DNA from: Nitrospira sp.
Lineage (GTDB): Bacteria; Nitrospirota; Nitrospiria; Nitrospirales; Nitrospiraceae
DNA: 35,142 nt
Direction of reading: 5' to 3'
Assembly: GCA_005116895.1 (NCBI GenBank)
Contig: SWDO01000001.1
Span: forward strand, 169,619 to 204,760
A program made the translations under genes and the position numbers. Position 1 is the stretch's first letter, and every line of letters starts with the position of its first letter. The notes below the pieces were generated by a model. That model ran no database searches and was not told where the DNA came from. It saw nothing but the letters and a program-made list of their open reading frames with translations. Below, one piece after another: positions 6,953 to 14,039 of this stretch.

Positions 6953-7815
6953 GGGGCTGCTCCTCGTTCCAATAGGAGCGCCACGATTCCTTGATGACCG
7001 TTCTGCGCCGCGACATGGAGTGGCGTCACACCATTGTGGACGGCTTGGTTTACGAGGGCGCCCTGTTCGAGTAAGAGCGTCGCGACGGCGAGATGTCCGT
7101 TCTGTGCGGCGACAAGGAGTGGTGTTGCCCCATCCGTCATGGCCTGGTTCACCGCCGCGCCTTTATCCACGAGGAGTGATACGGTTGCGATATGCCCATG
7201 CTGGGCTGCGACGAAGAGCGGTGTCGAGCCATCAGGCAAGGCCAGATTCACGGCGGCTCCCTGTTGGAGAAGCAACTCGATCATGCCGTGATGGCCTTTT
7301 TGCGCAGCAATGAACAGTGGCGTGACCCCGTCTTCCGCAACGTGGTTTGCGTCGGCTTTGTGTTGGAGTAAGAGCGCCGCGATCTCTCGATGGCCGTTCT
7401 GTGCGGTGATGAACAGTGGCGTCACACCGATGTTGGTGGCCTGATTCACCGCTGCCCCGTTATTCAGCAAGAGTGCGGCCACTGCCGAATGACCATTCTG
7501 TGCCGCGATGTAGAGCGGGGTGGCTCCGTCGCTGGTGGCGTGATTGACCGGAGCCGCTTTGCGCAGCAAGAGCGTGACCACGTCGCGATGCCCATTCCAG
7601 GCTGCGGCATGCAGTGATGTCGTCCCCTGCTCATTAGCAGCTTGGACGTTCGCTCCTTCATCAAGCAGGGTCTTGATCTGGTTGAGATTGCCATCCCTTG
7701 CCGCTATCAGGAGTTTCTCATCCACTGGTCGCATGGCCAACAGCAGCGGCAAAAACGCACAGATCGTACAGAGCGTCATCCATCGCGAGATCATGTCATT
7801 CTCCAACGAGATCAT
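6925..7815 (-). CDS. Ankyrin-repeat protein with N-terminal signal or anchor
   Basis: About 296 residues: an N-terminal hydrophobic stretch (MTLCTICAFLPLLLAM) that is a signal peptide or anchor, then eight ankyrin repeats of 33 residues. The repeat consensus is clear (G-x-T-P-L-x-x-A-A-Q-x-G-H, then A-x-L-L-L, then G-A-x-V-N). Repeats are unusually alike (GVTPLFIAAQKGH, GATPLLVAAQNGH), which suggests recent expansion. Such proteins bind other proteins and the export signal places it in the periplasm. Two starts are possible, ATG 7815 and ATG 7794, because a 21-base duplication has copied the ribosome site and start codon. It lies 35 bases after the Old Yellow Enzyme gene on the same strand, suggesting one transcript. 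Confidence 0.9.
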   Translation of the reverse strand: MISLENDMISRWMTLCTICAFLPLLLAMRPVDEKLLIAARDGNLNQIKTLLDEGANVQAANEQGTTSLHAAAWNGHRDVVTLLLRKAAPVNHATSDGATPLYIAAQNGHSAVAALLLNNGAAVNQATNIGVTPLFITAQNGHREIAALLLQHKADANHVAEDGVTPLFIAAQKGHHGMIELLLQQGAAVNLALPDGSTPLFVAAQHGHIATVSLLVDKGAAVNQAMTDGATPLLVAAQNGHLAVATLLLEQGALVNQAVHNGVTPLHVAAQNGHQGIVALLLERGAAPHTTSQSFV

Positions 7816-7827
7816 GTCATTCTCCAA
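7786..7827. repeat. Tandem 21-bp duplication covering ribosome site and start codon
   Basis: Two perfect copies of a 21-base unit lie at 7786-7806 and 7807-7827. On the minus strand each unit contains TTGGAG, six bases, then ATG, so the Shine-Dalgarno and start of the ankyrin gene are doubled in frame. The protein thus begins with the peptide MISLEND followed by a second MIS. Confidence 0.95.
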
Positions 7828-7850
7828 ATTGGTGCGGGTACGGTGAAATA

Positions 7851-8921
7851 TCATCTTGCCAAAACTGGGTAGTCGCTATAACCGTCTGGACCGCCCCCAT
7901 AGAGCCGGTCGTAATTCACCTCGTTGAGTGGAGCCTGCTTCGCAAAGCGTTCGACCAGATCCGGATTCGCGATGTACGGACGTCCGTAGACAATCGCGTC
8001 GGCTGCTCCGCCTACGACCGTTCCTTCGCCGCTCTCACGCGTGTAGCTTCCGTTGCTCATGAGCACACCCTGGAAATGCCGTCGGGCGATGTGCAAGATG
8101 GCTTGCTCGTTCGGCAGCGCGTGGTTCTCATGCCGGATTTCGAGGAACGCGATCCCACGTCGAGTCAATTCCTGTGCGACATAGGTCACCAGAGCTTCTG
8201 GTTGACTCTCCACCATGTCATTGAACGGGACCAGCGGTGAGATGCGCACGGCAACGCGCCCGGCGCCCCAGACGTTGATAGCGGCATCCGTCACCTCCAG
8301 CAGGAATCGAGCACGGTTGGGCACTGAGCCACCATAGGCATCCGTGCGCGCATTCACGCCGTCGCGCAGAAAGTTGTCGATCAGATATCCGTGAGCGCCA
8401 TGGATTTGCACTCCGTCAAAGCCGGCCTGTTGGGCCTGCTGCGTGGCAGATCTGAACATCTCTACATACCGCGGAATTTCATCAGTGCGAAGCGCACGAG
8501 GGATTTCATAGGGCTTGGCACCCTGCGGGGTATGGGTCGTTTCGTTACGAATCGCCTTCGCGCTGCTGGAAACCGGCTGCTCGCCGTCGTTTAACAATGA
8601 GTGCGCGGCTCGACCAGGATGCCAGATCTGCATGAAGATACGGCCGCCCTTGGCATGTACCGCATCCGTCACGCGTTTCCAACCGGCCACGTGTGCAGGA
8701 CTGTAGATGCCGCCCTCCCCCATGAAGGCGCAGGCATGAGCATCAACCATCGTGCATTCCGTCATGATGAGTCCGCTTGAGGCGCGTTGGGAGTAATAGT
8801 CCACCATCATGTTATTAGGGATGTGTGTGGACCCAGCCCGGACGCGGGTGAGGGGAGCCATGACGATACGGTTGGGCAAGAGGAGCTCTCCGACTTGGAG
8901 CGGGGTGAACAATGTGGGCAT
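7851..8921 (-). CDS. nemA: Old Yellow Enzyme family flavin oxidoreductase (NemA-like)
   Basis: A 356-residue, full-length ene-reductase. It has the N-terminal LFTPLQVGELLLPNRIVMAPLTR motif, whose Thr tunes the FMN potential. The FMN/substrate site HGAHGYLIDNFL gives the His-x-x-His pair of the bacterial NemA/morphinone reductase type. Next come DAYGGSVPNRARFLLEV and the C-terminal phosphate-binding region (LMSNGSYTRES, then DAIVYGRPYIANPDL). The canonical YGGSxENR is YGGSVPNR here, a mild change. Such enzymes reduce activated C=C bonds and nitro compounds using NAD(P)H. ATG 8921 has AAGGA seven bases upstream. The ankyrin gene follows on the same strand. Confidence 0.93.
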   Translation of the reverse strand: MPTLFTPLQVGELLLPNRIVMAPLTRVRAGSTHIPNNMMVDYYSQRASSGLIMTECTMVDAHACAFMGEGGIYSPAHVAGWKRVTDAVHAKGGRIFMQIWHPGRAAHSLLNDGEQPVSSSAKAIRNETTHTPQGAKPYEIPRALRTDEIPRYVEMFRSATQQAQQAGFDGVQIHGAHGYLIDNFLRDGVNARTDAYGGSVPNRARFLLEVTDAAINVWGAGRVAVRISPLVPFNDMVESQPEALVTYVAQELTRRGIAFLEIRHENHALPNEQAILHIARRHFQGVLMSNGSYTRESGEGTVVGGAADAIVYGRPYIANPDLVERFAKQAPLNEVNYDRLYGGGPDGYSDYPVLAR

Positions 8922-8992
8922 TGGACATTCCTTTGAGTCAAAGATGGATTGTTAGTGAGAGAACGTATAACTGCGAGAAGTATCAGAGAAAG

Positions 8993-9223
8993 CTAGCGGT
9001 AGGCGAATACGTCCATCTGAATGGACTTGATCGGTTTGGCCTCCCCATGCACCATTCGGCGAACTCGTTCCGTCGCATCTCGACTGAACACCGCTTCACC
9101 GCAATGGAGGCATACTGTTGCGGGGATCTGCTCAACTTGCACCGGTTTACCGTCGAGGTCAAAGACCTCCGTGATGTGTTCTTGGCGGCTCTCTGTGTTT
9201 CCACACACATGACAGTGAAACAT
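8993..9223 (-). CDS. YgiT-type zinc-finger protein (MqsA-like antitoxin N-domain)
   Basis: A 76-residue protein with two CxxC zinc knuckles (CHVCGN at residues 4-9 and CLHCGE near 38-43) separated by a beta stretch ending in QIPATVCLHCGEAVFS. This is the pattern of the YgiT/MqsA N-terminal domain. It lacks the MqsA C-terminal helix-turn-helix, as in the common short version that accompanies DUF4258-type toxins. No toxin gene is adjacent: the 92 bases upstream and about 70 downstream hold none, so it is an orphan antitoxin-like gene or a remnant. The start is firm, with GGAGG five bases before ATG 9223. Confidence 0.85.
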   Translation of the reverse strand: MFHCHVCGNTESRQEHITEVFDLDGKPVQVEQIPATVCLHCGEAVFSRDATERVRRMVHGEAKPIKSIQMDVFAYR

Positions 9224-9315
9224 GCCTACCTCCGTCTGGTGTAATCATACCATTCTGTGGGGTCCGGCTGATAGATCGTGATGATCTTCAGCGGCTGAAC
9301 TCAACTAACGAATCG

Positions 9316-9645
9316 TTATACTCGGGACTTTTGTCTGTGCTGATCTGCCAACTTTTCATACACAGATCGACTGTGACCCACGGCCATCAGACGAATGATT
9401 CGTTTCTTCTGATCAACGGTGTAGACGATCCTAAAGCGGCGAACACGGTATTTCCGTAACCCGTCGAGTTCCCGCTTGAGCGGTTCGCCGCATTCGGGAT
9501 TGGCGACAATGGCACGAATGGCTGACTGGAGGGGATGTGGTCGTCCGTCAGTAGAGAATACTGCTGCATCGGATGGCGAAGTGGAGCTAGCGGATGAGCT
9601 TATCGTATTCTGAGTGCGTGCCGATCCAGAACCAGATGATTCCAT
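9316..9645 (-). pseudogene. RelE/ParE-family toxin with damaged or unclear N-terminus
   Basis: The last 75 residues are a convincing RelE/ParE fold: an AIRAIVANPECGEPLK helix and turn, GLRKYRVRRFRIVYTVD, then RIIRLMAVGHSRSVYEKLA. The Arg-rich strand pair and the GHSRSVYE motif are those of the toxin active side. The N-terminal strand and first helix expected in front are not recognisable in this frame. No ATG, GTG or TTG occurs between about 9610 and the conserved part; the nearest ATG is at 9645, inside the neighbouring toxin gene in another frame. A frame change near 9520-9570 would join the short frame that starts at ATG 9569. I read it as a decaying second toxin gene, although a fusion start at 9645 cannot be excluded. 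Confidence 0.5.
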
Positions 9646-9841
9646 CCGCTGCCGCGACTCCGACCGCTCGATAATGAAGCCCGACGCGAGCAGACCAGAA
9701 GCGCCCCACCATCTTGAAATGCAAGGACGGATGCTGCGGGTTGGCTTTGAGAAGCTCAAATGCTTTATCGGCTTGTTCACGGATTGGGGCGGGGAGTATG
9801 TTGTAGCAGGACCAAAAATCGGGAGAAGCGTGATGGTTCAA
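9587..9841 (-). CDS. RelE/ParE-family toxin of a type II pair
   Basis: An 84-residue toxin of the RelE/ParE superfamily. It has SPDFWSCYNILPAPIREQA (first strand and helix), HPSLHFKMVGRFWSARVGLHYRA (the central beta hairpin carrying the basic residues), and IIWFWIGTHSEYDKLI at the end. The last motif is typical of this subgroup, in which the C-terminal H-x-E-Y-D-x-L closes the active face. It starts with TTG 9841 inside the TGA of the antitoxin gene, a four-base overlap typical of coupled toxin-antitoxin pairs. Members cleave mRNA on the ribosome or poison gyrase; which applies here cannot be told from sequence. Confidence 0.88.
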   Translation of the reverse strand: MNHHASPDFWSCYNILPAPIREQADKAFELLKANPQHPSLHFKMVGRFWSARVGLHYRAVGVAAADGIIWFWIGTHSEYDKLIR

Positions 9842-10038
9842 CGTTTAGTCGATTGGCCGGAGGTGTGAGCACGAAGCGCCTTGTCGGCCATCCCATCAAG
9901 TCTGCCGGCCTTCACGTCGGCTTCGAACTGTCGGTCCCATGCCTCGGCATCAAACGCGGCGTACCAGGAACGAAATGCTGCGAGTTCAGCGGGGGAAAGC
10001 TCTTCAATCTGTTGTTCGATCGCTTCAACTTTGCTCAT
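9838..10038 (-). CDS. Antitoxin of the RelE/ParE pair
   Basis: A 66-residue protein beginning MSKVEAIEQQIEELSPAEL, followed by FRSWYAAFDAEAWDRQFEAD and a charged tail (KALRAHTSGQ). This is a common small antitoxin family without an obvious DNA-binding domain. The first helix pair dimerises and the acidic FDAEAWD region wraps the toxin. It precedes and overlaps the toxin gene, the classical antitoxin-first order. The gene starts about 100 bases from the truncated end of the integrase remnant on the other strand, so the pair may have arrived with the rearrangement that removed the integrase N-terminus. Confidence 0.85.
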   Translation of the reverse strand: MSKVEAIEQQIEELSPAELAAFRSWYAAFDAEAWDRQFEADVKAGRLDGMADKALRAHTSGQSTKR

Positions 10039-10141
10039 ATCATCACCCTGGTGCCAAGTATACCAACGTCAGGAGTAGGTGTCAGCTACTTCTGGCTAGA
10101 TTGCCGTGCACAGGGGCGAACAGCCGGAGCATTTTTAGCTA

Positions 10142-10306
10142 TATCATGCACAATATTCGTTTCCCACATACCTGCTTGAAAGTGGCTCTGACATACAAAC
10201 GGTTCAGGAGTTGTTGGGGCATCGCGATGTCACAACGACGATGATCTATACGCATGTCCTTCATCGAGGGCCGTCCGGTGTCCGCAGTCGGTTGGATGGG
10301 ATGTGA
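10142..10306 (+). pseudogene. Integron integrase (IntI-type tyrosine recombinase), C-terminal remnant
   Basis: In the frame ending at TGA 10304-10306 the last 54 codons read as the C-terminus of an integron integrase. [15 protein letters not shown] corresponds to HSFATHLLExGYDIR, then [13 protein letters not shown] and [10 protein letters not shown] carry the last catalytic His/Arg region and the nucleophile Tyr in [14 protein letters not shown] matches the typical GVRSPLD ending of IntI proteins rather than the XerC/D tail. A stop at 10136-10138 and the lack of any upstream homology show the gene is truncated; the catalytic Arg of box I and the IntI-specific insert are absent, so no recombinase is made. 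The His-x-x-Arg of box II is also altered (QYS for RHS). The remnant reads in the same direction as the cassette that follows. Confidence 0.85.
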
Positions 10307-10379
10307 ACCCATGCAAGGAACGGATATTATGCCGATCCATATAAGAACCCGTAATAAGTGGTCCCACCGGTGTAACTCA

Positions 10380-10408
10380 TTGAAACGGCGATGGTTGTGG
10401 CGTATTAT
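10380..10408 (+). promoter_or_regulatory. Pc-like sigma-70 promoter upstream of the cassette
   Basis: TTGAAA at 10380-10385, a 17-base spacer and TATTAT at 10403-10408 make a near-consensus promoter pointing at the cassette. It lies about 75 bases before the attI-like crossover site, where a cassette promoter (Pc) would be expected. Confidence 0.65.
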
Positions 10409-10459
10409 TACTTAATCGTGGTGGCGTGTTACACGGACAGAAATCGGTGGATCCGGCTC

Positions 10460-10489
10460 TTATGCGGATCGGCCTAAACATAGTTAGGC
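10460..10489 (+). other. attI-like integron recombination site
   Basis: The core is GCCTAAACATAGTTAGGC at 10472-10489. It closely resembles the right end of attI1 of class 1 integrons (CCCTAAAACAAAGTTAGGC, from memory). GTTAGGC is the integrase cleavage core, cut between G and TT, and the facing GCCTAA forms the paired simple site. It sits between the integrase remnant and the first cassette, exactly where attI belongs. The left limit is arbitrary because the accessory integrase-binding sites cannot be seen. Confidence 0.7.
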
Positions 10490-11025
10490 AGCACACCATG
10501 GCCGAAGCAGATGATCTTTACGCAGAACTGAAGCCCGATGTGGCGCTTCTTGCGCAAGCGCTATTCGAGCTGTCAGAGAAGTTCCTGCGCGACCAGGGGA
10601 ACTTTCTCCCGCATGCAGCGGTTCTCACCGACGGTGGTGAAGTCAAACTGGTTGCCGCTGCGCCCACCAACGACGCCACGACCTCCACTGAGGTTCTTCC
10701 CCTCCTACACGACGGCCTGCGCGTTCAGGCCAAGGAAGGCGCGCTCAGGGCAATAGGGGTATCGGAGAACGTCACGGTCACATTGCAAGGCCAGCAGCCC
10801 ACCAAAGCCATCAAGGTGCTCTTCGAGCACAGACGCGGCCTCACTGTCGCGCTGTACCTTCCGTTTTCGAAGAAGCTGCTTCGTGGCTATGTCGTGGGTC
10901 AGCCTTTCACCCTTGCGGCAAAGCCCGAAGTCAACGCATGGGACAAGAGTGCTGCCTAACCCTTCGCTCTACCTGACGTTCGCCAGCCGGCTTCGCCGTC
11001 TGTCGCCCGCAGGTGAGCTCAAACG
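10484..11025 (+). mobile_element. Integron gene cassette (one gene plus attC)
   Basis: The unit runs from the TTAGGC half of the attI-like core to the G of the attC core GTTAGGC, 542 bases. It holds one coding region in the usual orientation, starting just after the attI core, with its stop codon TAA inside the attC R'' box. This compact layout is diagnostic of a mobile cassette. With no working integrase in the window it would be immobile unless an integrase acts from elsewhere in the cell. Confidence 0.85.
10498..10959 (+). CDS. Integron cassette protein, unknown function
   Basis: A 153-residue soluble protein starting at ATG 10498, nine bases after the attI core; the same frame is open further upstream but that would read through the recombination site, so this start is preferred. 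An acidic N-terminal helical part (MAEADDLYAELKPDVALLAQ, then a LSEKFLRDQGNFLPHAA segment) precedes a beta-rich domain (VTVTLQGQQPTKAIKVLFEH, RGLTVALYLPFSKK, GQPFTLAAKPEVNAWD). There is no signal peptide, Cys, or known motif. The pattern suggests a small, self-contained globular protein, as is common among cassettes. I do not recognise the family. The Pc-like promoter at 10380-10408 would transcribe it. Confidence 0.85.
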   Translation: MAEADDLYAELKPDVALLAQALFELSEKFLRDQGNFLPHAAVLTDGGEVKLVAAAPTNDATTSTEVLPLLHDGLRVQAKEGALRAIGVSENVTVTLQGQQPTKAIKVLFEHRRGLTVALYLPFSKKLLRGYVVGQPFTLAAKPEVNAWDKSAA

Positions 11026-11031
11026 TTAGGC
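10954..11031 (+). repeat. attC site (59-base element) of the cassette
   Basis: A canonical 78-base attC. R'' GCCTAAC (10954-10960) pairs with R' GTTAGGC (11025-11031). L'' GCTCTACCTG (10966-10975) pairs with L' CAGGTGAGC (11010-11018) except for one extra T at 10970, the extrahelical base that sets strand choice. Unpaired spacers of five and six bases separate R and L boxes, and a loop region joins the L boxes. All features needed for folding into the single-stranded substrate are present. Confidence 0.93.
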
Positions 11032-11455
11032 GTCACAATCAAGCATGAGCACACCCTCCGCCAGAAACTCAATCCCGGGAATAGGGGGTCAGCAGCAATT
11101 TCGAGAATGATTGAAGGCGGCGGACCCCAGTGATTCGTCGCAGACGATAGGTGGATTGATATGGGAAAGGCGGTTTGCTGGTTGGCACAGGAACCTATGA
11201 GACATGGTCCCGTCGTCACGATTCATTGAGACAACAGCATGGGCCATTGTTCACGAACCGCGCTCAGAAATTACACTCTGAGCCCAATGGTAATTGAATC
11301 CGCATTGGTCTCGGGTGTCCAGCGGTCATACAAAGACCCCGCCCCAGGTATTTCTTCGACCCATTTACTTCTTGAGCGCATGCGGCCAGGACGTAAAGAG
11401 CCGCCACGCGCCACAAAACGGTTCTGAGCTCGCCCGCTAAATCCTAATCATGCCC
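11032..11455. other. Gene-free stretch after the attC site
   Basis: I find no convincing gene on either strand in these 420 bases, and no second attC (no R''/R' pair with matching L boxes). The sequence could be the decayed rest of further cassettes or ordinary flanking DNA. The next gene has its own promoter. Confidence 0.5.
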
Positions 11456-11484
11456 TTGCGAGACCATGGTGAACCTGCTATTGT
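11456..11484 (+). promoter_or_regulatory. Promoter of the Phd/RelE pair
   Basis: TTGCGA at 11456-11461, a 17-base spacer and TATTGT at 11479-11484. The -10 region overlaps TTGTCTATACAA (11481-11492), whose TTGT and ACAA arms face each other. This is a plausible operator for autorepression by the antitoxin. The start codon is 30 bases downstream. Confidence 0.5.
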
Positions 11485-11514
11485 CTATACAACTGCAATA
11501 CAGCAAGAGGTGCG

Positions 11515-11799
11515 ATGGTGAGTTCGTCATCCCTGCTTCGGAACGCCAGGCCGGTTAATGTGCGAGAGGCGCAAGCACAGCTCTCGAAACTGATTCATTC
11601 GAAGTCTCCTTCCATGGTCCTTTCCCACGGCAAACCGGTGTCCTTCCTCGTGCCCTACGAGGACATGCTGGATTTGGTCGAGGCCCTCGATGAGTTGAAA
11701 GATAAGAAATTACTGGGGGAGATCAAGCGAGCCCGCACAGAATATGCACAGGGGAAAGCCGTTCCTGCGGAACGCCTCTTCAAGAAGATGGGGCTGTAG
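11515..11799 (+). CDS. Phd/YefM-family antitoxin
   Basis: A 94-residue antitoxin. The N-terminal Phd/YefM DNA-binding fold is clear: VNVREAQAQLSKLIHS, then MVLSHGKPVSFLVPYEDML, matching the usual NVxEAxxxLSxLI..G..vxxxxxGkPvAvLvpyxxy. The C-terminal part (LDELKDKKLLGEIKRARTEY, then AVPAERLF) is the toxin-wrapping tail. It would repress its own promoter through the upstream operator and neutralise the RelE-type toxin that follows without any gap. GAGGT lies about five bases before ATG 11515. The pair may have been carried by the integron, since such modules are frequent cassettes, but no attC follows it. Confidence 0.9.
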   Translation: MVSSSSLLRNARPVNVREAQAQLSKLIHSKSPSMVLSHGKPVSFLVPYEDMLDLVEALDELKDKKLLGEIKRARTEYAQGKAVPAERLFKKMGL

Positions 11800-12099
11800 T
11801 TGCCCTACGAAGTCGTGTTTCCTAGCGAACGGATTGAGCGCTCCTTTCAGAAGACACTGGAGAAGATCCCCACCGATTACCGGGCATCCATCGTCGCCGC
11901 CATTCGCTCGCTCACTACCAATCCGAGGCCCGAGGGGAAACGGACAAAACAACTCGCTGGCCAACTTATCGTGTCACAATTCACCGCACAATATCGCCTT
12001 CGCATCGGTCCCTATCGCCTGCTGTACGATGTGGATGACTCACGCCGGAAGGTCATTCTTCTGAAACTCGCCAAGCGAGACGAGCACACCTACAGCTGA
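11800..12099 (+). CDS. relE: RelE-family toxin
   Basis: A 99-residue toxin. It has VFPSERIERSFQKTLEKIPTDY (strand 1 and the helical hairpin), AIRSLTTNPRPEGKRTKQL, then the central strands QYRLRIGPYRLLYDVDD and KVILLKLAKRDEHTY. The G-x-YR-x-x-Y strand and the final K-R-x-E-x-x-Y tail match ribosome-dependent mRNA endonucleases of the RelE type, whose C-terminal Arg/Lys/Tyr residues cleave mRNA in the A site. Translation starts at a TTG immediately following the antitoxin TAG, so it depends on translation of the antitoxin. Confidence 0.9.
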   Translation: MPYEVVFPSERIERSFQKTLEKIPTDYRASIVAAIRSLTTNPRPEGKRTKQLAGQLIVSQFTAQYRLRIGPYRLLYDVDDSRRKVILLKLAKRDEHTYS

Positions 12100-12227
12100 T
12101 GCCGCGTGCCAGGGCCATATCGGCCAAACACTTCACAACGGGTTGTTGGACTGGCAACAACATGGCCGGAATTGTTCGTACGATGTTGATGCAGGAAGAA
12201 CTTCAGGATGCTCAAAAATGTCTACAT

Positions 12228-12740
12228 CTAACCCGCCCAGCCCCGGTGTGCCAAGACGCACTGTTCCACGGGCAAGGCCGCAGCGAGCGAAGAGGCGAGG
12301 AGGTACATATCAAGCTTCGCTTGAACCACTCGCTTCGATCTCATGCGAGCGGATAGGTTCCTTGCATTCGCCTTCTCCACGTTGAGTCTCTGAGCGATGC
12401 GAGAACGCCGCTGGCGGACTTTTTGAGCATCCTGTCGCTTCCGCTGGACCGGCCGCAGATTCAGAAACTCCACGCCGAACACCTGTCCTCGGACCCACCG
12501 AACGACAGCATGGTTAATGTGCATGCGCCAGTTATAGTTTGGGGAGAAGATCCACAGGTCGAGATTCATGTCGATCCGGACGGTGGTCTCAGATTCAGCC
12601 GCACAGCCCGTACTGGACAGATCGAGAAGTGTTGCATCAGCCTCTGCCAGTTCGTTAGCTGAAAAGAAGAGGCGGCAGTCTAATGGAATGCGAGGAGAGG
12701 TTCGCAATTCTCTTTTGTCGGTTTGATCGTCACCGCGCAT
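12228..12740 (-). CDS. PilZ-domain protein (predicted c-di-GMP binder)
   Basis: A 170-residue protein with an N-terminal PilZ domain (residues about 12-100). The RxxxR loop (RTSPR) and the D/N-x-S-x-x-G motif (DLSSTGC) that together bind cyclic di-GMP are both intact, and the VVRWVRGQVFGVEFLNL strand is typical. The C-terminal 65 residues are a basic tail (KRQDAQKVRQRRSRIAQR), likely helical, of unknown role. The last 20 residues (ALPVEQCVLAHRG) look less protein-like and the gene could originally have stopped earlier. The product should be a cytoplasmic c-di-GMP receptor affecting motility, exopolysaccharide or transcription. No related genes are adjacent; it is divergent from recA. Confidence 0.85.
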   Translation of the reverse strand: MRGDDQTDKRELRTSPRIPLDCRLFFSANELAEADATLLDLSSTGCAAESETTVRIDMNLDLWIFSPNYNWRMHINHAVVRWVRGQVFGVEFLNLRPVQRKRQDAQKVRQRRSRIAQRLNVEKANARNLSARMRSKRVVQAKLDMYLLASSLAAALPVEQCVLAHRGWAG

Positions 12741-12901
12741 GAGGTTTTCCCGCGAGATTACGACTCCCTATAAATGAATCACCTCAAGGCGGTTTCCCGC
12801 TATTTATTTTGCCTTTCTTGCGCGTCGGCTTGGCCTGCTCATTGAAGCCTATCTCACTCCTCTTCGATGAGATGAGGCTAGGTTTTACCACCTGGCTTGG
12901 G

Positions 12902-12907
12902 TATAAT
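12902..12907 (+). promoter_or_regulatory. -10 box of the recA promoter
   Basis: A perfect TATAAT at 12902-12907, 40 bases before the recA start. No good -35 box sits 16-18 bases upstream, and I see no LexA operator of the E. coli (CTGT-N8-ACAG) or Gram-positive (GAAC-N4-GTTC) type, so SOS control by a known LexA box is not supported. Confidence 0.5.
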
Positions 12908-12946
12908 CGACCGGATTCCTTCCTCTCATCTTGTTAGGAGATTCGC

Positions 12947-14029
12947 ATGTCTGAAAAAGACGACAAGAAGCGCGCGCTCGACTTAGCCCTGTCCCAGATT
13001 GAGAAGCAGTATGGGAAGGGCGCCATCATGAAGCTGGGGGCCGAGGAGAAAGTCGACGTGCCGGCCATTTCCACCGGCTCGCTGGGACTCGACATTGCTC
13101 TCGGGGTCGGTGGACTTCCGCGCGGGCGGGTAATTGAGATCTTCGGACCCGAGGCATCCGGCAAGACGACGTTGACGCTGCACTGTATTGCTGAGGTGCA
13201 GAAAACTGGAGGGGTTGCCGCGTTTATCGATGCCGAACATGCATTGGATTTGACCTATGCCAAGAAGCTGGGCGTGCAGGCTGATGATCTGCTGGTGTCG
13301 CAACCAGACACGGGTGAGCAGGCCTTGGAGATCGCCGAAACCTTGGTGCGAAGCGGTGCGATTGATTTGATCGTGGTCGATTCGGTCGCGGCCCTGACGC
13401 CTCGCGCAGAAATCGAAGGCGAAATGGGCGACGCCCACATGGGGCTTCAGGCCAGGCTCATGTCACAGGCCTTACGAAAGCTCACCGCGGCGATTGCGAA
13501 ATCGCTGACGACGGTGATCTTCATTAACCAAATTCGCATGAAGCTGGGCGTCATGTTCGGGAATCCAGAGACCACCACCGGGGGCAACGCGCTCAAGTTT
13601 TATTCGTCCGTTCGCTTGGATATTCGCCGAATCGAATCCATCAAAGAAGGCCAGGAGGTGATGGGCAGCCGCGTTCGTGTGAAGGTAGTGAAAAACAAGA
13701 TGGCACCGCCGTTTCGTCAGGCCGAGTTTGACATCATGTTCGCCGAGGGTATTTCCAAGGTTGGCGAATTGGTGGATATGGGCGTCGACAAGAAGATCAT
13801 CGAAAAATCGGGCGCCTGGTATTCCTACAAGGGAGAGCGAGTCGGCCAGGGGCGTGATGCCGCCCGAGACTTTCTCAAGGCCAATGTTTCGGCGGCACAT
13901 GAGGTCGAAATGAAACTCCGAGAAGTGGCTGGCGTCCCGGTTCGGAGCGAGAAGAAAGCTGAGACGAAAGCTGAGGCCAAAGAAGAGAAGCCTGCGGCCC
14001 GCAGCGAGGACAAACGGGCCCATCGGTAG
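12947..14029 (+). CDS. recA: Recombinase A
   Basis: A full-length RecA of 360 residues. Walker [10 protein letters not shown] is at residues 67-75, Walker B lies in the [12 protein letters not shown] strand, and the L2 loop and following strand ([20 protein letters not shown], then [15 protein letters not shown]) are canonical. The protein forms filaments on single-stranded DNA for homologous pairing and stimulates LexA-type autoproteolysis. The C-terminal tail is unusually rich in Lys, Glu and Ala ([20 protein letters not shown]) and low in the strong acidic run of E. coli RecA. TAGGAG lies six to seven bases before ATG 12947. It heads a run with recX and alaS. Confidence 0.99.
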   Translation: MSEKDDKKRALDLALSQIEKQYGKGAIMKLGAEEKVDVPAISTGSLGLDIALGVGGLPRGRVIEIFGPEASGKTTLTLHCIAEVQKTGGVAAFIDAEHALDLTYAKKLGVQADDLLVSQPDTGEQALEIAETLVRSGAIDLIVVDSVAALTPRAEIEGEMGDAHMGLQARLMSQALRKLTAAIAKSLTTVIFINQIRMKLGVMFGNPETTTGGNALKFYSSVRLDIRRIESIKEGQEVMGSRVRVKVVKNKMAPPFRQAEFDIMFAEGISKVGELVDMGVDKKIIEKSGAWYSYKGERVGQGRDAARDFLKANVSAAHEVEMKLREVAGVPVRSEKKAETKAEAKEEKPAARSEDKRAHR

Positions 14030-14039
14030 CGGTACGCGA

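Noticed and set aside
12224..12389. Possible second attC (ATCTAAC with GTTGAGT)
   Set aside because: The R boxes are not complementary, no L boxes pair between them, and the span lies inside the PilZ gene.
12741..12946. LexA operator upstream of recA
   Set aside because: Neither CTGT-N8-ACAG nor GAAC-N4-GTTC occurs here.
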